Shown here piece by piece: positions 47,161 to 56,732 of a stretch of 64,000 nt of DNA. A program made the translations under genes and the position numbers. This DNA comes from Pseudomonadota bacterium. GTDB lineage: Bacteria; Desulfobacterota; Desulfarculia; Desulfarculales; Desulfarculaceae. The stretch covers positions 1-64,000 of the forward strand of contig JAHIQI010000053.1 of NCBI GenBank assembly GCA_018902755.1, read 5' to 3'. The stretch's first letter is position 1. Every line of letters begins with the position of its first letter. The notes under the pieces were generated by a model, which was given only the letters and a program-made list of their open reading frames with translations, did no database searches and was not told the DNA's origin.

Positions 47161-48567
47161 GTGGCCAGGGTGTTGCTGGTAAACCCGCAGCAGGGTTCGC
47201 GGGGATGGGGTTCGGGACGAGACCCCCTTGATCTGGACGACCTGCTGCCCCACCACGGCCTGGCCCAGTTGGCCGCGGTGCTGCGCCAAGCGGGGCACCA
47301 GGTTGCACTGCTGGACCTGCGCCTGATGTCCGGCTGGGAGCAGGCGCGCCAGGAGATGGCCCAGGCCGGGGCCCAAGTGGTGTGCGTCACCGCCCGCACC
47401 CAGGACGCGGCCGAAGCCGCCCGCTGCCTGGCCATGGCCGCCCAGGCCGCGCCGGAAGCCCTGCGCCTGGCCGGAGGCATCCATTTCACCATGTCCCCCC
47501 AGGAGGCCCTGGAGGCCGGGGCCCACAAGGTGCTCTGCGGCGAGGGCGAGGTGAGCCTGCCCGCCCTTATCGCCGACCCGGACTCCTTCCCGGACATAAG
47601 CTGGGGAGAGCCGCCGGACCTGGACGATCTGCCCTTTGCCCTGCGCGAGCTCTTGCCCGGCTACCGCCGCAACCTGCTCTATCCCATCTGGAGCCTGCGC
47701 CCGCCCATCGTGGACCTGCTCACCGGGCGGGGCTGCCCCTGGGGATGCCGCTTTTGCTGCGGGCCCGGCGAAAAGAACCTGTACACCAGGCCTTCGCCCC
47801 ATGACCCCGGCAAGCGCATCCCCTTCCTGCGCCGCCGTTCGGTGGACAACGTGATGGCCGAGCTGGCCGAGTTGTGGGAGCGTTACCGCTTTGGGGGCAT
47901 CATCTTCCAAGACGACCAGTTCCTCATCGATCCCCAGTGGGTAAGCCGCTTTTGCCGGGCCATGCACCAGGCGGGCTATCCCCGGCGCAAGGTGGGCTGG
48001 TGGGCCGCCTGCCGGGCGGACATGATTTGCCGCCACCCCGAGGTCATCGCCGAGATGCGCGACGCAGGGCTCAAGGTGATCAGCATCGGTTTCGAATCCT
48101 TCAGCGACGAGTTGCTCGACTGGTTGGGCAAGGGCACCTCCAGCGATATCAACCGGCGGGCCGCGGCCATCTGCCAAGACCTGGGCCTGGAGATTTTCGC
48201 CAACCTGATCTTGGGGGCGCCCCGCGAGGACGGCGTATGGCACCGCGAGGACGACCAGGCCGGGCTGGAGGCCATACGGGAGATCGGCCCCACCTACTTC
48301 TCCCACTCCTTCCTGAGCCCCATCCCCGGTTCGCGGATGTATAATTGGGCCATTGACCGGGGGCTGATGCTCCACCAGGAGCACGCCCAGGCGGGGAGCC
48401 GACGGCCGGGCCGGGAGCTTCTTCGCGGAGTGAACTACGACGAGTTGCGGCGCATGCTGGCCCCCACCGTGGCCCGCTACCGAAAATTCTGGCGGCCGCG
48501 CCTGGGGCACTATGCCTATCGCCTGCGTTGCTGGCGAATGGCCAAGGCTGAAAGGAAAGGCGCGTGA
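47161..48567 (+). CDS. B12-binding radical SAM protein
   Basis: A 468-residue enzyme. The N-terminal cobalamin-binding-like domain begins ARVLLVNPQQGSRGW; the family's HxxxP-like region is LPHHGLAQLAAVLRQAG. The radical SAM cluster motif is TGRGCPWGCRFCCG (CxxxCxxC, about residues 188-198), with GIIFQDDQFLIDPQW and SIGFESFSDELLDWLGKG following. Such class B enzymes methylate unreactive carbons or rearrange their substrate. In this cluster a modified sugar or lipid is likely, though the substrate is unknown. It starts with GTG. Confidence 0.83.
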   Translation: MARVLLVNPQQGSRGWGSGRDPLDLDDLLPHHGLAQLAAVLRQAGHQVALLDLRLMSGWEQARQEMAQAGAQVVCVTARTQDAAEAARCLAMAAQAAPEALRLAGGIHFTMSPQEALEAGAHKVLCGEGEVSLPALIADPDSFPDISWGEPPDLDDLPFALRELLPGYRRNLLYPIWSLRPPIVDLLTGRGCPWGCRFCCGPGEKNLYTRPSPHDPGKRIPFLRRRSVDNVMAELAELWERYRFGGIIFQDDQFLIDPQWVSRFCRAMHQAGYPRRKVGWWAACRADMICRHPEVIAEMRDAGLKVISIGFESFSDELLDWLGKGTSSDINRRAAAICQDLGLEIFANLILGAPREDGVWHREDDQAGLEAIREIGPTYFSHSFLSPIPGSRMYNWAIDRGLMLHQEHAQAGSRRPGRELLRGVNYDELRRMLAPTVARYRKFWRPRLGHYAYRLRCWRMAKAERKGA

Positions 48568-49313
48568 GCCCCAAACTGCTCACCGTGATCATCCCATCCC
48601 TGGGCATGTTGCCCATGTTGGAGCAGTGCCTGGACGCTTTGGGCCGATCCCTGGAGGCCGCCGGAGTGCGGGAGCAAAGCACCGTGGCCGTTGTGGACAA
48701 CGCCAGCCACCCGCCCCTGCCCCCCAAGCGCATCGCCGCCGCAGGGGCCGAGTTGCTCAGGCTGGACGGGCATCATTGCTTTGCCCGGGCCAACAACCTG
48801 GCCGCCCGTCGCTGGCCCGCCAAACACTACCTTATGCAGAACAACGACGTGCTGGTGCAACCGGAGACCATAGGCGAGATGCTGGGCTTGCTGGGGCGCA
48901 TGCCCCAAGTTGGCATTTGCGGGGCCAGGATGGTCTTTCCGGACGGCAGCCTGCAACACGCGGGCGTGGTGTTCGGCCCCGGCAAAAAAGGGCCCTACCA
49001 TTTGCTGCGCACCAAGCCCAGCCACCTCATGCCCAGAATCGATCGGGAGTTCCAGGCGGTGACCGGAGGCTGTATGCTGATCAGGGGTGAGCTTTGGCAG
49101 GAGCTGGGCGGGCTGGACGAGGACTATCCCTTCGGCCTGGAAGACATAGATTTTTGCCTGCGGGCCCGGCAGAGTGGGCAGCGTATTTTCTGCTGCCAGG
49201 GCAGCGAGTCGCTGCACTTCGAAGCCATGACCCCGGGACGCGCCAAGCTGGACTCCCCCAGCCGCGCCCTTTTCATGTCCCGCTGGCAGGGACGCTACAC
49301 CATAGACGGATGA
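48564..49313 (+). CDS. GT2-family glycosyltransferase
   Basis: A 249-residue GT-A enzyme. KLLTVIIPSLGMLPMLEQCL opens it, VAVVDNASHPP holds the nucleotide, and HYLMQNNDVLVQPETIGEM has the DxD-like position. The acceptor part includes GGCMLIRGELWQELGGLDED and FGLEDIDFCLRARQSG. It starts with GTG, overlapping the radical SAM gene, and is followed 3 nt later by another transferase. Confidence 0.86.
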   Translation: MSPKLLTVIIPSLGMLPMLEQCLDALGRSLEAAGVREQSTVAVVDNASHPPLPPKRIAAAGAELLRLDGHHCFARANNLAARRWPAKHYLMQNNDVLVQPETIGEMLGLLGRMPQVGICGARMVFPDGSLQHAGVVFGPGKKGPYHLLRTKPSHLMPRIDREFQAVTGGCMLIRGELWQELGGLDEDYPFGLEDIDFCLRARQSGQRIFCCQGSESLHFEAMTPGRAKLDSPSRALFMSRWQGRYTIDG

Positions 49314-49316
49314 GCC

Positions 49317-50237
49317 ATGCCTAAGCCCAAGATCACCGGTGTCGTACACACCCGCGACTCGGCGGCCACCCTGGAGGCGGCCCTGGCCAGCCTGGCCTGG
49401 GTGGACGAGTTGATGGTGGTGGACATGCAAAGCAGCGACGACAGCGTGGCCATCGCCCAGCGCCATGGCGCGGTGGTGCACCAGGTGGAGATAGCCCCGC
49501 GCATCGACGGGGTGCGCAACCGCTTCACGGCCCAGGCCTCGGGGGATTGGGTGCTGGTGCTGGATTCCGACGAGTATCTATCGGGCGATGCGCCGGATCT
49601 GGTGCAAAGCCTCATCGCCGACAAGGGCGGCAGCTACGACGCCTTCGCCCTGCCCCGCTACAACTACCTGGGCGATCAGGTGATGGTGGGCGGCGGACGC
49701 CACCCCGACTACCAGATACGCCTGTTCAAAAAGGGCATGGTGCTCTGGCCCGACGCCCATCACACCCTGCCCCTGGTGACCTCCGGGCCGGGCCACCTGT
49801 GGGAGGTGCCCCCCAGCCGGGGGCCGCACATCCATCACCGCAATTACCGCGACCTGCGCCAGCTGATCACCCGGCAGCTGGATTACGCCCTCACCGATCT
49901 CTACCCCAGCGACCCCGCCTCTTTTGACTTCGCCGCCTACCTGGCCCGGGCCCACCAACAGATGGCCCTGCGCTCGGACCCCGAGACCGACGGCGATCTG
50001 TCGCAGGCCATGGCCTTGGTGATGGCCTGGGACGCGGTGATGCGCGGCCTTATCCACTGGGACTCCCTGGAGCCCCGGCCGCCACTCAACATGCTGGACG
50101 GTTTCCCTCGCGCGGCGGCCCAGATGCCCCGCTGGGAGATACGCCTGCGCCGCTACCTGGGCCGCCATCTGGCGCTCAAGCACCTGCTCAGGGCGGTGCG
50201 GGCGCGCCTGCGCGCCCTGTTGCCCAAACGGGGCTGA
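49317..50237 (+). CDS. GT2-family glycosyltransferase (LPS-core type)
   Basis: A 306-residue enzyme. KITGVVHTRDSAATLEAALA and ELMVVDMQSSDDSVAIAQRH make up the nucleotide side, and WVLVLDSDEYL carries the metal-binding DSD. The gene resembles LPS core beta-glucosyl or heptosyl transferases of the WaaE type. It ends convergent with the ABC exporter, 11 nt away, with CGGGGC-TGA-GCCCCG pairing around its stop codon. Confidence 0.86.
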   Translation: MPKPKITGVVHTRDSAATLEAALASLAWVDELMVVDMQSSDDSVAIAQRHGAVVHQVEIAPRIDGVRNRFTAQASGDWVLVLDSDEYLSGDAPDLVQSLIADKGGSYDAFALPRYNYLGDQVMVGGGRHPDYQIRLFKKGMVLWPDAHHTLPLVTSGPGHLWEVPPSRGPHIHHRNYRDLRQLITRQLDYALTDLYPSDPASFDFAAYLARAHQQMALRSDPETDGDLSQAMALVMAWDAVMRGLIHWDSLEPRPPLNMLDGFPRAAAQMPRWEIRLRRYLGRHLALKHLLRAVRARLRALLPKRG

Positions 50238-50248
50238 GCCCCGGCGCT

Positions 50249-52057
50249 CTACTTGCTCTTGCCGAAAAATTCGCGGTACTGGGGACAGTCAGCCAGAAGG
50301 GATTCGTGGTTGCCCTGGGCGATCAGGCGCCCCTGCTCCAAGAGCAGAATCTGGTCGGCCCAGCGCACGGTTTGCAGGCGGTGGGCGATGACGATGACCA
50401 TGAGGCGCGAGGCAAGCTCGCGGATGGTCTGGGCGATTATCAGCTCCGAGGTCTTGTCCAGGGCGCTGGTGGGCTCATCCAGGATGAGCACCCTGGCCTT
50501 CACCACCAGGGCGTGGGCGATGGCCAGGCGCTGCTTCTGCCCCTGGGACAGGCGCGATCCCCGCTCCCCCACCGGGGTGTCCAGCCCCTGCTCCAAGCGG
50601 CTGACGAACTCCCAGCTTCCGCTGTCCTTGAGGGCCTGCTCCAGTTCGGTGTCCGTGAGGGGGGGCACCACGCCGAAGTTGAGGTTCTCGCGAATGGTGT
50701 CGTTGAAGAAGAAGGGCTCCTGATCCACAAAGGCCATTCCCTGGCGTAAGGCCGACAGGCGGTAGCTTTCCAAGGGGTGGCCGTCCAGCAATATCTGGCC
50801 CTGAGTGGGCAGATGGTAGGCCGAAAGCAGGCTGGCCAGGGTGGACTTGCCCGCCCCGGAGCGCCCCACCACTGCGGTGAGCGAGCGGGCCGGGATGGCG
50901 CAATCGATCTGCTCCAGGGCGTAGCCGCCCTCCAGGGAGCCGGGGTAGCGGAACCAGACGTCCCGAAACTCCACGCCCTTGAGGGGGGCGGGCTCCTGCC
51001 GGTCGCCGCCGCTTAGTTCGCGGCGCTCGCTCGCCTGATCCACCAAGGCCTGCACCCGGCGCAGGCTGGCCAGGCAGGCGTTGCGGTGGGACCACAGGTT
51101 GATGAACTGGGTAACCTGGGGGGCCATGCGCACCAGCACGAAGACGAACACCGCCATCACCGCCAGACCCACCTCGGCGGCCATCACCGCCAGGAGTATG
51201 ACCAGGAGCCCGGCCGCGGCCATGAGCGGGTGCATGGAAATTTCCACCGCCAGGCGCAGGCGCTCCAGGTTGAACATGCCGTGGAAGATGCGGTCCGCCG
51301 TGGAGGAGAGCAGCTCCTCGGCCTGGGTTTCCTGGCTGCGCATCTTGATGCGCAGGATGCCGCCCAGCACCTCGGAGGCCTGGTCGCCCAGGCGCAGGTT
51401 CTGCTCGCTCACCGCGGTGGTCAGGGCCACCGATTTCTTGCTCTGCCAACGCAGCACCAGGGCCACCATGGTCAGGATGGGGGCGGTGCAGGCGGTGAGC
51501 AAGGGGGAGAGCAGGAGCAGAAGCAGCACGTACACCACGATGAGGGCCAGGGAGGTGATGATGCCGATCTGGGAGGAGGCAGCCTCGCCCGCCCGGTCGG
51601 TCTCCATGGTCAGGCTGGATTGCAGCTCGCCGCTGCGCCGCGACATGAGATAGCCCAGGTCGGCGCGCACCAGGGCCCGCACCACTTGGTTGCGCAAGCG
51701 CCGGGTGATGGAAAGGCGCAGGTGGGCCAGGCGCACGTCGCGCAGGTAGTTGACCGCGTAGCGCAGGCAGATCACCCCCAGGGTAATCACCAGCAGCCCG
51801 GCCAACTCCCAGTTTTTGCCCCAGGCCCCCAGCCAGCCCAAGTACTCTTGCACGAACTGGGTCGAGGCACCGCCGCCGGGAAGGCCGCCGGTGCGCACAT
51901 AGGCCAGCACCGGTAGGAGCATGCCCAGGCCCATGCCCTCGAACAGGGCCAGCACCAGGGTGAGGAAGAAAAGCCAAGCCACCACAGCCCGAGTAACGCC
52001 CAGGCCGGCCAAACCGGCTTTCATGGAGGGGGGCGGTGTTGGTTCTGAAGGGTTCAT
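50249..52057 (-). CDS. ABC transporter, fused permease and ATPase (MsbA/PglK-like exporter)
   Basis: A 602-residue half-exporter. Six membrane helices cover about 20-330. The ATPase domain has Walker A VVGRSGAGKSTLASLLSAY (about 400), signature RLSQGQKQRLAIAHAL, Walker B VLILDEPTSALD and the switch VIAHRLQ. It acts as a dimer and probably flips a lipid-linked oligosaccharide, given the transferases on both sides. It is divergent from the GT2 gene at 52242, and the 184 nt between them hold an inverted repeat. Confidence 0.88.
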   Translation of the reverse strand: MNPSEPTPPPSMKAGLAGLGVTRAVVAWLFFLTLVLALFEGMGLGMLLPVLAYVRTGGLPGGGASTQFVQEYLGWLGAWGKNWELAGLLVITLGVICLRYAVNYLRDVRLAHLRLSITRRLRNQVVRALVRADLGYLMSRRSGELQSSLTMETDRAGEAASSQIGIITSLALIVVYVLLLLLLSPLLTACTAPILTMVALVLRWQSKKSVALTTAVSEQNLRLGDQASEVLGGILRIKMRSQETQAEELLSSTADRIFHGMFNLERLRLAVEISMHPLMAAAGLLVILLAVMAAEVGLAVMAVFVFVLVRMAPQVTQFINLWSHRNACLASLRRVQALVDQASERRELSGGDRQEPAPLKGVEFRDVWFRYPGSLEGGYALEQIDCAIPARSLTAVVGRSGAGKSTLASLLSAYHLPTQGQILLDGHPLESYRLSALRQGMAFVDQEPFFFNDTIRENLNFGVVPPLTDTELEQALKDSGSWEFVSRLEQGLDTPVGERGSRLSQGQKQRLAIAHALVVKARVLILDEPTSALDKTSELIIAQTIRELASRLMVIVIAHRLQTVRWADQILLLEQGRLIAQGNHESLLADCPQYREFFGKSK

Positions 52058-52107
52058 AAAATTCTTCGGTGCTCCAACCCGTTGCGGATATCAATAGTAG
52101 CCTATGG

Positions 52108-52125
52108 TTAGCTTTGCACAGCTAA
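52108..52125. repeat. Inverted repeat between ABC exporter and GT2 gene
   Basis: TTAGCT-TTGCAC-AGCTAA is a perfect 6-bp palindrome with a 6-nt spacer in the divergent promoter region, followed by TATGAT (52128-52133). It could be an operator for both sides. Confidence 0.4.
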
Positions 52126-52241
52126 GGTATGATATGGGCAATTCGCCAGCTTGACCACGGATAAGTTTGCCCCAGCAACACTACCGCTGAATTGACGGGA
52201 GGGTCGCTCCCAGGATCATCCCACCAATAAGGGCTTCAGGC

Positions 52242-53117
52242 TTGCAGCAATCGCAAGAAAACCAGTGGGGGCCGGTTTACGTAGTACTGGTTAATTACAA
52301 CGGTCTGCCGCACGTGCTGGACTGCCTATCCTCCCTCATGAGCCAAACCTACGCCCCCAGTGAAATCGTGGTGGTGGACAACGCCTCACGCGATCAATCC
52401 CCGCAGATGATACAAAGCCGCTTTCCCCAGGCGAGGTTTTTGTCCTCGCCGGTGAACGGCGGTTTCGCCCAGGGGGCCAACCTGGGCATGCGGCTGGCTA
52501 TCAAGGAGGGAGCCGACGCGGTGTGGCTGCTCAACCCCGACGCCACCGCCCAGCCCCAGGCCCTGGAGGCGCTGGTCCGCGCCCTGGCCCATGATCCCCA
52601 AGTGGGCGCGGTGGGCTCGCTGCTGCGCTGGGCGGGCCAGGACCGGGTGCAGGCCTGGGGCGGAGGCAATCTCAGCCTCATCACCGGCCGCGCCCGCCAC
52701 ATCACCCAAGCGCCCAAGACCGGCGCCCCGGACTACCTTTGCGGGGCCAGCCTGCTGCTGCGCGCCGAGGCCCTGGACCAGGTGGGCCTGCTGGACCCGG
52801 AGTTCCCGCTCTACTGGGAGGACGCCGACCTGAGCTGGCGCTTGCGCCGGGCCGGGTGGCGCTTGGCCGTGGCCCCGGACTCGGTGGTGGAGCACCATCC
52901 CAGCACCGGCCTGGGGGACAACGAAGAGGCCTGGCACCGGCTCTACACCAACGGCTCGTTGCGCTTTTTCACCAAGCACGCCCCCCTGCCCTGGCTGCCC
53001 GTGGTAATCAGCTCCGGGGCCCGCCTGGCCCGCCGGGCGGCCCAGGGTCGCTGGCAGGCGGCCGCCGGGATATGGCAGGGCCTGTTTTCACCCGCCCGGG
53101 GACGGTTACCCTCATGA
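52242..53117 (+). CDS. GT2-family glycosyltransferase (rhamnosyltransferase-like)
   Basis: A 291-residue GT-A enzyme. VYVVLVNYNGLPHVLDCL opens it, with VVVDNASRDQSPQMIQ and WLLNPDATAQPQALE (DxD-like). LYWEDADLSWRLRRAGWRL is the acceptor-side motif seen in WbbL-type rhamnosyltransferases. The rml genes nearby would supply its donor. The start is TTG at 52242; the ribosome site is weak. Confidence 0.85.
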   Translation: MQQSQENQWGPVYVVLVNYNGLPHVLDCLSSLMSQTYAPSEIVVVDNASRDQSPQMIQSRFPQARFLSSPVNGGFAQGANLGMRLAIKEGADAVWLLNPDATAQPQALEALVRALAHDPQVGAVGSLLRWAGQDRVQAWGGGNLSLITGRARHITQAPKTGAPDYLCGASLLLRAEALDQVGLLDPEFPLYWEDADLSWRLRRAGWRLAVAPDSVVEHHPSTGLGDNEEAWHRLYTNGSLRFFTKHAPLPWLPVVISSGARLARRAAQGRWQAAAGIWQGLFSPARGRLPS

Positions 53118-53139
53118 CGCCTGTCCAGGGACGACTATC

Positions 53140-54252
53140 ATGAAGCTGCTGCTGTGGCATTGGGGCCGCAAGGGTGGCGGACCCATGTACACCTATGAGA
53201 TGGCCAAGGCCTTGGCCGCAATGCCCTCGGTCAAGGTTCAGCTGTCCCTGTCGCGCCAATCGGAGCTTTGGGAACAGTCGCAGGGGTTGGGGTTGGGCGG
53301 ATGGTCGCCGGACACCTACACCGGCACGCTCAGCGCGGTGTGGGCCAGTGTGAAACTTCCCACCCTGCGCTCGGAGTTTTCGGCCTACCTGCGCCGGGAG
53401 CGCTTCGACTGGGTCTGCGGCACCATGACCCACATCTGGAACCCGTTCATGCTGCGCAAAGTGCACCAAAGCAGGGCGCGCTACCTGATGGTGCTGCACG
53501 ACGCCCTGCTGCACCCCGGCGAGCGCTCCCCGGTGCGGGCCAAGATGCTCAGGGCCGAGGTGCGCCGGGCCGACGCGGTGGTCACCCTGAGCGAGTTCGT
53601 GCGCGCCCAGGCGGTGGAGGCCTACGGCCTGGACCCGGCGCGTCTCAGGGTGATACCCCATGGCCCCTTTTTCTATGGGCAGCCCAAGGCCCAGGCCCGC
53701 GTGCTGCCCACGGGGCGTCCCTTCCGCCTGCTGTTTTTCGGGCGCATCCTGGCCTACAAGGGTCTGGGACTTTTGCTGGAGGCGGTTCGCCTGTTGAGGC
53801 AGGACTTCCCCGAGGTGGAGCTGATCGTGGCCGGGCAGGGGCGCTTGGGGGACAAGAACCAGGCGGCTTTACGGGAACTGGGGGCCAAGGTGATCAACCG
53901 CTGGCTGGAGGCGGGGGAGGTGCCCCGGATCATCGAGGAAGGCGACCTGCTGGTGGCGCCCTACACCTCGGCCAGCCAGTCCGGGGTCTTGCCCCTGGCC
54001 TATGCCCACGCCCTGCCGGTGGTGGCCACCCAGGTGGGAGGGTTGCAGGAGCAGGTCTTGCCCGGTAAGACCGGCCTTTTGTCCGGCCCGCCCGACGCGG
54101 CCTCCCTGGCCCACACCATGGCAAAGGTCATGGGCGACCCCCAGCTGTACGCCCGGCTCTCGGCCGGGGCCCGCGACTACGCGGCCCAGGGCATCGCCTG
54201 GCCCAGCCTGGCAAAACAACTCGTGGAGACTATGAAAGAAGCCCCGCGCTAG
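53140..54252 (+). CDS. GT4-family glycosyltransferase
   Basis: A 370-residue GT-B enzyme. The N-terminal half has WHWGRKGGGPMYTYEMAKAL. The donor half has RLLFFGRILAYKGLGLLLEA (about 196), then LLVAPYTSASQSGVLPLAYA (about 269-288), where most GT4 proteins have E-x7-E, and VATQVGGLQEQVLPGKTG. The end overlaps the convergent RmlC-like gene by 4 nt. Confidence 0.86.
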   Translation: MKLLLWHWGRKGGGPMYTYEMAKALAAMPSVKVQLSLSRQSELWEQSQGLGLGGWSPDTYTGTLSAVWASVKLPTLRSEFSAYLRRERFDWVCGTMTHIWNPFMLRKVHQSRARYLMVLHDALLHPGERSPVRAKMLRAEVRRADAVVTLSEFVRAQAVEAYGLDPARLRVIPHGPFFYGQPKAQARVLPTGRPFRLLFFGRILAYKGLGLLLEAVRLLRQDFPEVELIVAGQGRLGDKNQAALRELGAKVINRWLEAGEVPRIIEEGDLLVAPYTSASQSGVLPLAYAHALPVVATQVGGLQEQVLPGKTGLLSGPPDAASLAHTMAKVMGDPQLYARLSAGARDYAAQGIAWPSLAKQLVETMKEAPR

Positions 54253-54710
54253 CCGTCGTGGTCGCTCCAATCCCAGGGAATGTAGGGGTCGTGGGCGTCC
54301 CGGCGAAACTCGTCGGGATCGGCGTAATCGTAGGGATGGGTCACGGTGTTGATGATCAGGGCCTCCTCGACGCTGATGCACTTCCAACCGTGATAAAGAC
54401 CCGGCGCTATCTGCACCAGCATGGGGTTGTGCACCCCGATGAAAAACTCGTTGCCCTGGCCCTTGGTGGGCGAGCCGTCGCGGTCGTCGTAGATGCCCAG
54501 GCGGATCATACCCGCCGCGCAAAACACCTGGTCGTACTGCTTTTTGTGCAGATGCCAGGCCTTGACGATGCCCGGCCTGGTAGTGGTCATGTAGACCTGG
54601 CCGAAGCCCTGGAACATCTCGTCGTCGGCCCGAAGTATCTCCACCAGGCGGCCCCGGCCGTCGGGGATCACCTTGAGGGGCTTCACCTTGACCCCGTGCA
54701 ACAAATTCAT
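54249..54710 (-). CDS. dTDP-4-dehydrorhamnose 3,5-epimerase-like protein
   Basis: A 153-residue cupin. KVKPLKVIPDGRGRLVEILR and WHLHKKQYDQVFCAAGMIRL match the RmlC active-site strand, whose His acts as base. YHGWKCISVEEALIINTV and DYADPDEFRRDAHDP follow. It epimerises the keto sugar in dTDP-rhamnose synthesis or makes a related sugar. It is shorter than classical RmlC (about 180). The ATG at 54710 has GGGAG 9 nt before. It follows rmlB by 41 nt. Confidence 0.83.
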   Translation of the reverse strand: MNLLHGVKVKPLKVIPDGRGRLVEILRADDEMFQGFGQVYMTTTRPGIVKAWHLHKKQYDQVFCAAGMIRLGIYDDRDGSPTKGQGNEFFIGVHNPMLVQIAPGLYHGWKCISVEEALIINTVTHPYDYADPDEFRRDAHDPYIPWDWSDHDG

Positions 54711-54751
54711 TCCCGCTTTCTCCCTTATGCGGCGCATGAGCGCGCCGAGGC

Positions 54752-55819
54752 TCAAGCCAGGCCCAGCCTGACCCCGTCGTAGCTTTCCTTCAGGATGCGC
54801 TCCCACCAGTCGCGGTTGTCCAGGTACCAGCGCACCGTGTCGGCCAGGCCCTGGTCGAACTTCACCTGGGGGGTCCAACCCAGGTCCCGGCGGGCCTTGG
54901 CGATGTCCAAGGCGTAGCGTTGGTCGTGGCCCGGCCGGTCTGGCACAAAGCTTATCAGCTCCTCGTGGGGCTCCTGGCGGCTTCCGGCCAACTCTTGGTC
55001 CAGCAGGCGGCAGATGCGGCGCACCAGTTCCAGGTTGTTGAGCTCCACCCCGCCGCCCAGGTTGTAGGTCTGGCCCACCTGGCCGCGCTCCAGGGCCGCG
55101 AGCAGGCCGCGGGCGTGGTCGCTCACGTGCATCCAGTCGCGCACGTTGTCGCCCTTGCCGTACACCGGCAGGTTTTGGCCCCCCTGGGCCTTGATGATCA
55201 TCAGGGGGATGAGCTTTTCCGGGAACTGGCGGGGACCGTAGTTGTTGGAAGCGTGGCAGACCACCGTGGGCAGTCCGTAGGTCTGGTGCCAGGCCCTGAC
55301 CAACAGGTCCGAGGAGGCCTTGCTGGCCGAATAGGGCGAGTTGGGCAGATAGGGGCTGTCCTCCCGGAACAGGCCCTCAGGGCCCAGGGAGCCGTACACC
55401 TCGTCGGTGGACACGTGCAAGAAACGGAAGGCCTCCCGCTCCGCCCCTTCCAGGCCGCGCCAATAGGCCAGGGCCGCCTCCAGCAGGACGTGGGTGCCCA
55501 TGATGTTGGTCTGCAGGAAACCGGCCGCGTTGTCGATGGAGCGGTCCACGTGGGACTCGGCGGCCAGGTGCATTATGCCCTGGGGCCTGAACTCGGCCAG
55601 CAGGCGCTCCACCAGGGGACGGTCGCAGATGTCGCCCTTGGCGAAGCGGTAGTTGTCCGCAAGGGCGAAACGCTCCAGGGCCTCGGGGTTGGCCGCGTAG
55701 GTGACCTTGTCCAGGTTGAGCACCCGCGCCTCGGGCCGGGCCAAAAGCATCTCCACCAGGGTCGAGCCGATGAAGCCCGCCCCGCCGGTGATCAGCAATC
55801 TTTTCTCGTCTTGCTTCAT
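54752..55819 (-). CDS. rmlB: dTDP-glucose 4,6-dehydratase
   Basis: A 355-residue short-chain dehydrogenase. The NAD site is LLITGGAGFIGSTLVEMLL (about 8-26), and the catalytic triad is in HVSTDEVYGSLG and YSASKASSDLLV (Tyr-x3-Lys). It converts dTDP-glucose to dTDP-4-keto-6-deoxyglucose. The ATG at 55819 opens with MKQDEKRLLITGG. A TTG at 55849, overlapping the rmlA stop, could add 10 residues. Confidence 0.95.
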   Translation of the reverse strand: MKQDEKRLLITGGAGFIGSTLVEMLLARPEARVLNLDKVTYAANPEALERFALADNYRFAKGDICDRPLVERLLAEFRPQGIMHLAAESHVDRSIDNAAGFLQTNIMGTHVLLEAALAYWRGLEGAEREAFRFLHVSTDEVYGSLGPEGLFREDSPYLPNSPYSASKASSDLLVRAWHQTYGLPTVVCHASNNYGPRQFPEKLIPLMIIKAQGGQNLPVYGKGDNVRDWMHVSDHARGLLAALERGQVGQTYNLGGGVELNNLELVRRICRLLDQELAGSRQEPHEELISFVPDRPGHDQRYALDIAKARRDLGWTPQVKFDQGLADTVRWYLDNRDWWERILKESYDGVRLGLA

Positions 55820-55841
55820 AAACTCGGTTGGGCTGAGGGTG

Positions 55842-56732
55842 TCAGACAAGGGGCACCGGGCCGCCCGCCTCGATCAGGTCCAGGACATATCTATAGTACG
55901 GGATGTCCCGCTTGTCCTGCAGCATCCGGCGCAGTTCATCCCGCCCCACCAGTTCCAGGTTGTAGGCGATCTCCTCCAGGCAGGCGATCTTGACCCCTTG
56001 GCGGCTCTCGATGGTGCCCACGAACTGGGAGGCCTGCAACAGGGCCTCCGGGGTTCCGGTGTCCAGCCAGGCATAGCCCCGCCCCATCTTGATGCCCCGG
56101 ATGCGCTTGGCCTTGATGTAATGGTTGATGACCTCGGTTATCTCCAGTTCGCCCCTGGCCGACTTTTCCACCCCCGCGGCCACCTCGGTGACCTCCGGGC
56201 CGAAGAAGTAAAGGCCGGTCACCGCCCAGCGCGAAGGCGGGGTGGCGGGCTTTTCCACCACCCGGCAGATGTCGTCCTGTGCGTCGAACTCGGCCACGCC
56301 GTAGCGCTGGGGGTCGGAGACCTGATACAGGAACACGGTGGCCAGGTCCTGGCGGGAGGTGGCCTCGCGCAACAGGCCGGTGAAGCCGTGCCCGAAGAAG
56401 AGGTTGTCGCCCAGGGTGAGTGCGGCGGGCGCACCGTCCAGGAACTCGCGGCCCAGGGTGAAGGCCTGGGCCAGACCTTCGGGCCGGGGCTGTGCAGTGT
56501 AGGAAAACTTCAGGCCCCACTGGGAGCCGTCGCCCAGCAGGGCGCGGTAGGCCTCCTGATCCTTTGGCGTGGTTATCACCAGGATCTCGGTTATGCCGGC
56601 CAGCATGAGCGTGGCGATGGGGTAGTAGATCATTGGCTTGTCGTAGACCACCAGGAGCTGCTTGCTTACCGACCTGGTGGCCGGATAGAGCCTGGTGCCC
56701 GATCCGCCCGCCAAAACAATGCCTTTATACAC
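55842..56732 (-). CDS. rmlA: Glucose-1-phosphate thymidylyltransferase
   Basis: A 296-residue nucleotidyltransferase. The start MYKGIVLAGGSGTRLYPATR holds the G-x-G-T-R dTTP loop; KPMIYYPIATLMLAGI, LGDNLFFGHGF and GRGYAWLDTGTPEAL are family motifs. It makes dTDP-glucose for rmlB. The GTG start overlaps the end of rmlD by 8 nt. Confidence 0.96.
   Translation of the reverse strand: MYKGIVLAGGSGTRLYPATRSVSKQLLVVYDKPMIYYPIATLMLAGITEILVITTPKDQEAYRALLGDGSQWGLKFSYTAQPRPEGLAQAFTLGREFLDGAPAALTLGDNLFFGHGFTGLLREATSRQDLATVFLYQVSDPQRYGVAEFDAQDDICRVVEKPATPPSRWAVTGLYFFGPEVTEVAAGVEKSARGELEITEVINHYIKAKRIRGIKMGRGYAWLDTGTPEALLQASQFVGTIESRQGVKIACLEEIAYNLELVGRDELRRMLQDKRDIPYYRYVLDLIEAGGPVPLV

Noticed and set aside
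50229..50243. Short hairpin at the stop of the GT2 gene as a bidirectional terminator
   Set aside because: Only 6 bp with a 3-nt loop and no T run on either strand.
50475..52094. 539-codon minus-strand frame within the ABC exporter
   Set aside because: It is a shifted frame of the exporter; the other frame carries Walker A, the signature and Walker B.
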